Shown: in pieces, positions 1 to 8,314 of the stretch
Layout: every line of letters begins with the position of its first letter
Numbering within the stretch: the first letter of the stretch is position 1
Origin: an uncultured Collinsella sp.
Lineage (GTDB): Bacteria > Actinomycetota > Coriobacteriia > Coriobacteriales > Coriobacteriaceae
Length of the DNA stretch: 10,785 bases
NCBI GenBank assembly: GCA_900545835.1
Contig: URBB01000071.1
Location: forward strand, 1 to 10,785
Direction of reading: 5' to 3'
Notes under the pieces: generated by a model
Seen by the model: only the letters and a program-made list of their open reading frames with translations
Database searches by the model: none
Told to the model about the DNA's origin: nothing
Position numbers and translations under genes: made by a program

Positions 1-47
<47 letters not shown>

Positions 48-166
48 GGGAGATACTTCTTCTAGAGAGAAAACACTTTAACTCGAATAGAGGGCAGGAG
101 CCCGTCCGGTGGATGTCGCCCGGAGTAAGTCCCCGCAGCACCCGGTCCCCGGGGTCGCACCCGCGT

Positions 167-186
167 ACCTTGAGAGCCGCATAGCG
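167..186 (+). promoter_or_regulatory. boxA-like antitermination element in the spacer
   Basis: The segment ACCTTGAGAGCCGCATAGCG resembles the CTTTGAAAACT(G/A)CATAG motif often seen in Gram-positive 16S-23S spacers. That motif belongs to the boxA antitermination site bound by the NusB-S10 complex, which keeps polymerase processive through rRNA. The match is partial (CTTGAGAG in place of CTTTGAAA), so the call rests on similarity and position. Confidence 0.4.
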
Positions 187-198
187 ATAGGAGAGAGA

Positions 199-344
199 TG
201 GAAGAGTATCCTCTTCCAGACTCGATTCTTTTCTGCGATTTATCAGACAGAATGATAGCAATCATTCATCCGATCCAAACAAGAAGAATTCACTTATTTA
301 TGAGTGAGGAGCATCTGATCGCGAGCACAGTTCAACTACTGTGC
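199..344 (+). other. Cluster of three hairpins in the AT-richer spacer half
   Basis: Three separate perfect inverted repeats occur in 146 nt. The first is an 8-bp stem, TGGAAGAG (199-206) with CTCTTCCA (211-218), closed by the loop TATC. The second is a 7-bp stem, GAATGAT (250-256) with ATCATTC (261-267), with loop AGCA. The third is a 6-bp stem, GCACAG (325-330) with CTGTGC (339-344), with an 8-nt loop. None is followed by a T-run, so they are not terminators. They probably shape the precursor rRNA or guide nuclease cleavage. The stems are seen directly; the role is inferred. Confidence 0.55.
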
Positions 345-394
345 CGCGGTATGAGATACCCGAATTGCGACATACGAGCGCTATTCATGATATC

Positions 395-412
395 GATTAA
401 TTAGATTAATTA
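395..412 (+). repeat. Tandem 9-nt direct repeat in the spacer
   Basis: GATTAATTA occurs twice head to tail (395-403 and 404-412) just before the 23S processing stem. It is an AT-only island except for the G at each unit start, inside an otherwise GC-richer transcript. Copy number might vary between rRNA operon copies or strains. Confidence 0.75.
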
Positions 413-427
413 GCGACACGTGGATAT

Positions 428-447
428 CCCGCGGGCCCGATGCGGTC

Positions 448-455
<8 letters not shown>
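428..455 (+). other. Left arm of the 23S rRNA processing stem
   Basis: CCCGCGGGCC at 428-437 is the exact reverse complement of GGCCCGCGGG at 3435-3444. Moving inward, CGA (438-440) pairs with TCG (3431-3433) and TGCGGT (441-446) pairs with ACCGCA (3423-3428). Bases 448-450 and 452-455 then pair with 3419-3421 and 3414-3417 as helix 1 of 23S. This long interrupted duplex brackets 23S as expected for an RNase III-type (or Mini-III) processing substrate. It also supports the chosen 23S ends. Confidence 0.8.
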
Positions 456-3413
<2,958 letters not shown>

Positions 3414-3424
<11 letters not shown>

Positions 3425-3444
3425 CGCACCTCGCGGCCCGCGGG
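3414..3444 (+). other. Right arm of the 23S rRNA processing stem
   Basis: This is the partner of the left arm at 428-455. The outer ten bases GGCCCGCGGG (3435-3444) pair perfectly with 428-437, and ACCGCA (3423-3428) pairs with 441-446, separated by a CC bulge and a 3-bp step. The 3' end of mature 23S lies inside this arm, at about 3421-3424. Confidence 0.8.
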
Positions 3445-3568
3445 ACATGCGCTCTTAGGCGCGGTCCGGGCACGAGGATGCCCCCGAGTCGAATCTCCCC
3501 TATGCGCCATGCGGCCCCCAGGGCACGTGAGAGAGACACCGGACACCGTAACGGTGGGCGCCGCCCAC
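3425..3568 (+). other. 23S-5S spacer with alternative hairpins
   Basis: This spacer of about 144 nt contains no tRNA gene and no convincing reading frame. Close to 5S there are two overlapping hairpins: CACCGT (3544-3549) followed by the partner CGGTG (3552-3556), and CGGTGGGC (3552-3559) with GCCCACCG (3563-3570) around a GCC loop. The second one uses bases (3565-3570) that also belong to the 5S-bracketing stem, so the structures exclude one another. Confidence 0.6.
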
Positions 3569-3687
3569 CGGTCAGCGGCCAGAGCATGGGGGGCACGCCC
3601 GGTCCCGTTCCGAACCCGGAAGCTAAGCCCCATCGCGCCGAGAGTACTGCGGGGTCAGCCCGTGGGAGGCCAGGGCGCCGCTGACCG
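3569..3687 (+). rRNA. rrf: 5S ribosomal RNA
   Basis: The conserved 5S core is present: CACGCCCGGTCCCGTTCCGA followed by ACCCGGAAGCTAAG, then the GCGCCGAGAGTACTGC loop and GTGGGAGG. Helix I is perfect: GGTCAGCGGC (3570-3579) pairs with GCCGCTGACC (3677-3686). The pairing continues outward to 3565-3569 and 3687-3691, giving a 15-bp stem that would also be the precursor processing site. The ends were placed by alignment to E. coli 5S and may shift by one or two bases. 5S is the last gene of the rRNA operon. Confidence 0.95.
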
Positions 3688-3720
3688 GTGGACGGCACCG
3701 AGCCGTACGCTTGAACTGAG

Positions 3721-3752
3721 AAGGGGGAGGCCTCGCGGCCTCCCCCTTTTTT
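3721..3752 (+). terminator. Rho-independent terminator of the rRNA operon
   Basis: A 10-bp perfect stem, GGGGGAGGCC (3723-3732) with GGCCTCCCCC (3737-3746), is closed by a TCGC tetraloop. It is extended by AA/TT and followed by six T residues (3747-3752). This is a textbook strong intrinsic terminator placed about 35 nt after 5S, and should separate rRNA transcription from the acpS operon. Confidence 0.95.
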
Positions 3753-3766
3753 GCGTTTACGGGCTT

Positions 3767-3796
3767 TTGTCTCACATAGTAGCTGTGTTTTATAAC
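3767..3796 (+). promoter_or_regulatory. Candidate upstream promoter of the acpS operon
   Basis: TTGTCT (3767-3772, 4/6 to the sigma-70-type -35 consensus) is followed after 18 nt by TATAAC (3791-3796, 5/6 to the -10 consensus). It lies in the short AT-richer gap after the rRNA terminator. It has the same geometry as a second candidate 36 nt downstream. Consensus matching alone is weak evidence; transcript mapping would decide. Confidence 0.4.
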
Positions 3797-3802
3797 CCTC
3801 GT

Positions 3803-3832
3803 TTGTCGCATCTTCTGTGAACGGGCTACAAT
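3803..3832 (+). promoter_or_regulatory. Candidate proximal promoter of the acpS operon
   Basis: TTGTCG (3803-3808, 4/6) and TACAAT (3827-3832, 5/6) are separated by 18 nt. Transcription would begin near 3839, giving a leader of about 23 nt that just includes the acpS ribosome site. This is the better placed of the two candidates. It would drive all six genes, since no later gap is long enough to hold a full promoter outside coding sequence. Confidence 0.5.
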
Positions 3833-3851
3833 AACTTAGTCTGTGCGATAT

Positions 3852-3858
3852 GGAGGTG
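3852..3858 (+). promoter_or_regulatory. Ribosome binding site that sets the acpS start
   Basis: GGAGGTG matches the 16S 3' tail CACCTCC base for base and ends 3 nt before the ATG at 3862. An in-frame ATG at 3850 overlaps this site and has no ribosome site of its own. The start at 3862 is therefore preferred. Confidence 0.85.
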
Positions 3859-3861
3859 AAC

Positions 3862-4401
3862 ATGGCTGAAGCTGGTATCGGCGTTGATATCGTCGAGATT
3901 TCCCGTATGAAATCAATTCTTGAAAAGACGCCGTCGTTTGCTCGGCGTGTGTTTACCGAAGAAGAGCGTGCGTATTGCGATGCATCATCGCGTCCCGCTG
4001 CTCACTATGCGAGCCGCTTTGCTTCGCGCGAGGCGGTGCTTAAAGCTCTCGGCACGGGTTTTAGTCAAGGCGTGGGTCGCAAGGATGTTTCGGTAACGCG
4101 TGATAAACTCGGCAAACCGAAGGCGCTGCTTTCGGGCCGTGCACTCGAGATCGCTCATGAGCTGGGTGTTGTTGAGGTCGCTCTTTCCATTACGCTTACA
4201 GGAGACTTAGCCGTTGCGAATGCCATCGCGATTACCGAAGATGCTCGACCTAAGCCTAAGGAAGAAAAGGTGAGCACCAAGGAACGCGTAGCGCAGACAT
4301 TTAAAGAGGCTCGCTCTGTTTTAGATGAGCTTGAGCAGCTGCAGAATTCAGCATTGACGGAGCACCTGGGCGATGCTTCGCAAGATACGCTAGGAGCATA
4401 G
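3862..4401 (+). CDS. acpS: Holo-[acyl-carrier-protein] synthase with C-terminal extension
   Basis: The product (179 aa) moves 4'-phosphopantetheine from coenzyme A to the conserved serine of apo-ACP, the step that activates ACP for cytoplasmic fatty-acid synthesis. Visible family motifs are GVDIVEI at residues 7-13 (D9 is the Mg2+ ligand), FTEEE at 31-35, and the signature FASREAVLKALGTG at 53-66, with E57 (metal) and K61 (active site). The core ends near residue 126 with SITLTGDLAVANAIAITE, which lacks the common SHT form but resembles the LTDE-type E. coli ending. About 53 charged residues follow (KPKEEKVSTKE, then a probable helix with DELEQLQ). AcpS is usually about 120-130 aa, so this tail is unusual and its role unknown. 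It is the first gene of the operon, and its stop codon directly abuts nnr. The function is secure; the tail is unexplained. Confidence 0.93.
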   Translation: MAEAGIGVDIVEISRMKSILEKTPSFARRVFTEEERAYCDASSRPAAHYASRFASREAVLKALGTGFSQGVGRKDVSVTRDKLGKPKALLSGRALEIAHELGVVEVALSITLTGDLAVANAIAITEDARPKPKEEKVSTKERVAQTFKEARSVLDELEQLQNSALTEHLGDASQDTLGA

Positions 4402-6018
4402 ATGAAACCGGTTTTGAGTACCGAAGAAGTCGTTCGTCTCGAGGACATCATCGAACGCGAAGGGACTTCGAAGGCCGAGCTTATGGAGCTAGCGGGTGAG
4501 TTTGCCGCCAACGAGGTCTTGAAGCTCAATCCCGATCGGGTTCTCGTTCTGGTCGGTTTTGGTAATAATGGCGGCGACGGTTGGGTTGCCGCCGATATTC
4601 TGAGCCATAAGGGTGTGGACGTGGATATCGTTTCTCCGGTTGAGCCGGATGAGATTCCTGCTGCTCTGGCACGTCATGTTGCTCGTCGTACTGCCGGCCG
4701 CGATGTGCACGTTTGCGTCGGCCCCTCGCGTGACGAACTCGAGGTTTTGATCGATAAGGCCGATGTTGTTGTCGATGCCATTTTTGGTACCGGTTTCCAC
4801 GGAAATCTGCGTGCGCCGTTCTCCATCTGGATTCCTACGGTCAATGAATGCGCCGATTGTGTCGTATCCATTGATGTTCCCTCGGGCCTGAATGCCGAGA
4901 CGGGCGTTGTTGATGACGACTGCATTCGTGCCGAGCATACGGTGACGATGATTGCGCCCAAGATTGGTCTGTATAGCGCTGATGGTCCTGAGTATGCTGG
5001 CGATTTGATCTGCGGCAATCTTTACGACCGTCTTGACGAGGTCATCGATGATGTCGACCACGCCGCCGAGATTGTCGAGCCCGGTGACTTAGTTGATTAC
5101 TTTGCCCCACTACCTACGAATATCGATAAGTATTCCCGTGGCTCTGTGCTTATTGTCGCCGGATCTGCGCAATATCCTGGTGCTGCCATTATGGCGGCCA
5201 AGTCTGCAGCTCGCGCGGGTGCTGGTTACGTGGCAGTCGCGGCTCCTGACGCCTGCGCTAATCTTATTCGCATGGCACTTCCTTCGATTCCCGTCTTTGC
5301 TATTCCGTCTGATTCCCGCGGTTCCTTTGGCGCCGCTGCGCGCATGACGGTGTGCGAGATTGCAAAGAAGTACAGCTGCGTACTGTGCGGTCCCGGTATG
5401 ACGACGTCTGCCGGCGCTATGCAGGTGGTTTCGGGCTTGCTCGAGCTTGATGTACCGCTTATTTTGGATGCCGATGCACTCAACTGCCTTGCTAAGATTG
5501 CCATTGACGGTATTGATAGTAACCCCGAGATGTATCGTCGCGAGCAGCCGTTGGTTATGACGCCGCACTATCGTGAGCTTTCGCGTCTGGTTGCCGGTGA
5601 CGAGGTGAACGACCTTGGTACCGCGATTGCAGCCGCGCAGAAGGTTGTCTGGGCTGCAGGCTCTGACAATCTGGTGGTCATTGCCAAGGGGCCGACGACG
5701 GCTATCTGTGGCGTTGAGCGTGTGCTGCTGCCGCTCTCGGGTCCGGCTTCTCTGGCAACTGCCGGTTCGGGTGATGTCCTCGCGGGTATTTTGGCCGGCA
5801 CGCTTGCCACCATGCGCGACGAGATGGATCGTTGGGAGTTGCTGTATTCGTACGCCGTCGCACTTCACAGCTACGCCGGTTTTGCCGCGGCGACGGAGTA
5901 TGGTGAGAAGAGCGTCATCGCGACCGATCTTATCGACTTGATCGGTCCGGCCATGGAACTGGCGGCAAAGGATGCGCTCGAAGATCTGGGAATCATGGAT
6001 GAAGGGTCGGATGACTAA
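4402..6018 (+). CDS. nnr: Bifunctional NAD(P)H-hydrate epimerase / ADP-dependent dehydratase
   Basis: The product (538 aa) repairs hydrated, inactive NADH and NADPH. The N-terminal YjeF_N-type domain interconverts R- and S-NAD(P)HX; the C-terminal ribokinase-like domain dehydrates the S form using ADP (ATP in some family members). In the first domain I see VGFGNNGGDGWVAAD (51-65), VVDAIFGTG (123-131, with D125) and SIDVPSGLN (156-164). In the second are RGSVLIVAGSAQYPGAA (246-262), CGPG (329-332), LDADALN (355-361), TPHYRE (387-392), AKGPTT (428-433) and LATAGSGDVLAG (451-462), where GSGD replaces the more common GTGD. The length fits the two-domain family. The ATG follows the acpS stop with no gap, and its AGGAG site (4392-4396) lies inside the end of acpS, so the two are probably translationally coupled. 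The order acpS-nnr-alr is common in Gram-positives. Confidence 0.95.
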   Translation: MKPVLSTEEVVRLEDIIEREGTSKAELMELAGEFAANEVLKLNPDRVLVLVGFGNNGGDGWVAADILSHKGVDVDIVSPVEPDEIPAALARHVARRTAGRDVHVCVGPSRDELEVLIDKADVVVDAIFGTGFHGNLRAPFSIWIPTVNECADCVVSIDVPSGLNAETGVVDDDCIRAEHTVTMIAPKIGLYSADGPEYAGDLICGNLYDRLDEVIDDVDHAAEIVEPGDLVDYFAPLPTNIDKYSRGSVLIVAGSAQYPGAAIMAAKSAARAGAGYVAVAAPDACANLIRMALPSIPVFAIPSDSRGSFGAAARMTVCEIAKKYSCVLCGPGMTTSAGAMQVVSGLLELDVPLILDADALNCLAKIAIDGIDSNPEMYRREQPLVMTPHYRELSRLVAGDEVNDLGTAIAAAQKVVWAAGSDNLVVIAKGPTTAICGVERVLLPLSGPASLATAGSGDVLAGILAGTLATMRDEMDRWELLYSYAVALHSYAGFAAATEYGEKSVIATDLIDLIGPAMELAAKDALEDLGIMDEGSDD

Positions 6019-6020
6019 TC

Positions 6021-7166
6021 ATGAATAAAGCCGATTTGACGCGCTGGTCCTGGGTCGAGATCGACCGCGGGGCGCTCCGTCGCAACACGAGGGCCTATAA
6101 GAACTTGCTGAATCCACGTCAGCGCCTGTGCTGCGTGGTCAAGGCCGATGCTTATGGCCATGGAGCTGTTGAGTGCGCCAAGATCATGTATTCGGCCGGT
6201 GCCGACATGTTTGCCGTGGCGACGGTTAACGAGGGCGTTGAGCTCCGACAGGGCGGGATTACGAAACCCATCCTCATCCTAAGCGAGCCGCCTATCGAGG
6301 CCATTCCGACGTTGCTCGAGTTTGATATCATGCCTTCGGTCTATACGTCTGACTTTGCTCTTGCGTATGGCGAATGTGCCGTCGCGGCGGGCAAAGTGGG
6401 CAAGTATCATCTCGCCATCGAGACGGGCATGAATCGTATCGGCGTTCACTACACGCAGGTGCTCGACTTTGTCCGCGGTATAAATTTCCATCGCGGTATT
6501 CAGTGCGACGGCGTATTTACGCACTTCGCCACGGCCGATGAACCTTCGGGCTGGGACTACAAGCTGCAGTGTCAGCGCTTTACCGAGGCCGTTCAGGCCA
6601 TTAAGGATGCGGGTTTTGAGTGCGGTATCGTGCACTGCGCCAACACGCCGTCCTCGATGCTCGACCCCTCGATGCATTTTGATATGATCCGCGCCGGCGT
6701 TGGCTTGTATGGCATGCAGCCGTGCGAGCTGAGTGGCCGCGTGATGCAGCTTGATCCCGTTATGAGCGTCCATGCGCGTGTGACGCGCGTGGCACACCCT
6801 GCGATGGGTGAGGGCGTGGGCTACGGTTTTACCTACCGCGTACCGCGCACGCGCGTTCAGATCTGCACGCTGCCGATCGGTTATGCCGACGGCCTATCGC
6901 GTACGCTTTCCAATCGTATGGATGTGCTGTATCGCGGCGAGCGCGTGCATCAGGTTGGCAATATCTGCATGGACCAGTTTATGGTCGCCATTCAGTCCAA
7001 CCCGGCACACGAGATTCCCGAGGCCGAGTATGGTGACGAGATGATTATTGTCGGCCGCGATGGCGATGCCGAGATTACCATGGACGAGATGGCCCGACTG
7101 CGCGGAACGATTAACTACGAGGTCGCCTGCGGCTTTGGCATGCGTCTCGACAAGGTCTACGTGTAG
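6021..7166 (+). CDS. alr: Alanine racemase (PLP-dependent)
   Basis: The product (381 aa, usual family length) interconverts L- and D-alanine in the cytoplasm and supplies D-alanine for peptidoglycan. Motifs appear in order: WVEIDRGALRRN (11-22), VVKADAYGHG (39-48, with K41 expected to bind PLP), ETGMNRIG (134-141, R139 near the cofactor), GVFTHFATAD (164-173), RAGVGLYG (224-231), GVGYGFTYR (265-273, with Y268 as the second catalytic base), LPIGYADGLSR (284-294) and GNICMDQ (313-319, the substrate-entry region). All expected key residues are present, so it should be active. The gene starts 2 nt after the nnr stop. No strong ribosome site lies at normal distance; the nearest, GAAGGG at 6001-6006, is 14 nt away. 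Translation therefore probably depends on ribosomes finishing nnr. Confidence 0.96.
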   Translation: MNKADLTRWSWVEIDRGALRRNTRAYKNLLNPRQRLCCVVKADAYGHGAVECAKIMYSAGADMFAVATVNEGVELRQGGITKPILILSEPPIEAIPTLLEFDIMPSVYTSDFALAYGECAVAAGKVGKYHLAIETGMNRIGVHYTQVLDFVRGINFHRGIQCDGVFTHFATADEPSGWDYKLQCQRFTEAVQAIKDAGFECGIVHCANTPSSMLDPSMHFDMIRAGVGLYGMQPCELSGRVMQLDPVMSVHARVTRVAHPAMGEGVGYGFTYRVPRTRVQICTLPIGYADGLSRTLSNRMDVLYRGERVHQVGNICMDQFMVAIQSNPAHEIPEAEYGDEMIIVGRDGDAEITMDEMARLRGTINYEVACGFGMRLDKVYV

Positions 7167-7174
7167 GAGCCGCT

Positions 7175-7795
7175 ATGGGCGTCATGCACATCCCCGGCCA
7201 TACCCATCAGGCGCCACGCGAGGTCGCACTCGAGGAAATTGAGGCCGTTCTGGGCGATTGTCACCTCTGCCAGCTCTACCAGTCGCGTCACAATATCGTG
7301 TTTGGCGTGGGAAACCCCCGCGCTCGCGTGATGTTTATTGGTGAGGCGCCGGGCCGCAATGAGGATTTGCAGGGCGAGCCCTTTGTGGGGGCGGCAGGCG
7401 AGGACCTCAACGGCATTTTGTCGCTGGCGGGGCTCAAACGCGAAAACGTCTACATTGCCAACGTGCTTAAGTGCCGCCCGCCGGGAAACCGCAATCCGCG
7501 TCCCGAGGAAGTGCTGGCTTGCTCGCCGTTTTTGCGTGAGCAGATTCGAAGCATCTGGCCTGATATTATCGTGACGCTCGGCAACCCCGCGACGCACTTT
7601 GTGCTTAAGACCGAGATTGGCATTACTAAGCTGCGCGGCAGGTTCCACCAGATGGGGCATTTTGTAGTAATGCCCACTTTTCATCCGGCAGCAGCGCTGC
7701 GCAATCCGGCGTGGCAGGAGCTGCTGGAGGAAGACTTTAAGATGCTGGGCGATTATCTGGAGCGACATCCCGCACCAGAGGACGCCTCGGAATAA
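7175..7795 (+). CDS. udg: Family 4 uracil-DNA glycosylase (Fe-S)
   Basis: The product (206 aa) removes uracil arising from cytosine deamination or misincorporation, starting base-excision repair. The family-4 pattern is clear. Four cysteines (C29, C32, C100 and C116) are spaced like the [4Fe-4S] ligands of thermophile family-4 enzymes. Motif 1 is GEAPGRNEDLQGEPFVGAAG (56-75), with E63 in the position that replaces the catalytic Asp/Asn of other families. VLKCRPPGNRNPRPEE (97-112) and motif 2 TFHPAAALR (168-176) follow. The ATG has an AGGAG site (7165-7169) that overlaps the alr stop codon, with 5 nt spacing. The gene ends in two consecutive TAA codons. It has no metabolic link to alr or tsaE, so co-transcription probably reflects genome organisation. 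The distinction from other Fe-S UDG subgroups rests on these motifs. Confidence 0.93.
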   Translation: MGVMHIPGHTHQAPREVALEEIEAVLGDCHLCQLYQSRHNIVFGVGNPRARVMFIGEAPGRNEDLQGEPFVGAAGEDLNGILSLAGLKRENVYIANVLKCRPPGNRNPRPEEVLACSPFLREQIRSIWPDIIVTLGNPATHFVLKTEIGITKLRGRFHQMGHFVVMPTFHPAAALRNPAWQELLEEDFKMLGDYLERHPAPEDASE

Positions 7796-7807
7796 TAAGG
7801 AGCATAT

Positions 7808-8314
7808 ATGTCCCTGGAGCGCCTGGGGGTAGGTACTTACAAAACGACTTGCGCTGCCGATACGGAGTACTTTGGCGAGCTAATTGCACCGTGCCTTGAG
7901 GACGGAGATGTGCTCATCCTGACCGGTGGCCTGGGAGTGGGCAAAACTCACTTTACCAAGGGCGTCTCGCGCGGGCTGGGCGATGGGCATATGGTTACGA
8001 GCCCTACGTTCGCCCTCATGGCCGTTCACGATCAAGGTCGTATTCCGCTGTTTCACTTTGATCTATACCGCCTGGAGCATGCCTACGAGCTCGAGGATAC
8101 GGGCATTTTCGATGTGCTGGGCTATGAGGGTGCTTGCCTGCTGGAATGGGGCGAACAATTCCAAGACGAGCTGACGGATGAGTATCTTTCGGTGACGCTC
8201 AAGCGTGATGAGGGCGACAGCGATGTGCGAACGATAACGCTTGAGGCGCACGGTGACCGCGCAATGGAGCTTTCCCATTTGATTGATAAGGCTGTACAAG
8301 ATGAGCTTGCATAA
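7808..8314 (+). CDS. tsaE: TsaE ATPase for tRNA t6A37 formation
   Basis: The product (168 aa) is a P-loop ATPase needed with TsaB and TsaD to place threonylcarbamoyl on A37 of ANN-decoding tRNAs. I see the Walker A GGLGVGKT (40-47, with K46), the switch-like VTSPTFAL (63-70), HFDLYRL (83-89) and the C-terminal LLEWGE (111-116) typical of TsaE. Length is normal to slightly long, owing to an acidic C-terminal tail. It has a good AAGGAG ribosome site (7797-7802) 5 nt before the ATG. Its last 14 nt overlap the start of the TsaB-RimI-TsaD gene, so the two t6A proteins are made in coupled fashion. TsaC/TsaC2, which makes the threonylcarbamoyl-AMP donor, is not in the window. Confidence 0.95.
   Translation: MSLERLGVGTYKTTCAADTEYFGELIAPCLEDGDVLILTGGLGVGKTHFTKGVSRGLGDGHMVTSPTFALMAVHDQGRIPLFHFDLYRLEHAYELEDTGIFDVLGYEGACLLEWGEQFQDELTDEYLSVTLKRDEGDSDVRTITLEAHGDRAMELSHLIDKAVQDELA

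Noticed and set aside
3850..3861. ATG four codons upstream of the chosen acpS start
   Set aside because: It overlaps the GGAGGTG ribosome site itself, which is correctly spaced only for the ATG at 3862.
8283..8300. Upstream TTG start for the fusion protein
   Set aside because: It adds six residues with no matching ribosome site. The ATG at 8301 sits behind a weak TAAGG and begins just before the conserved TsaB strand.
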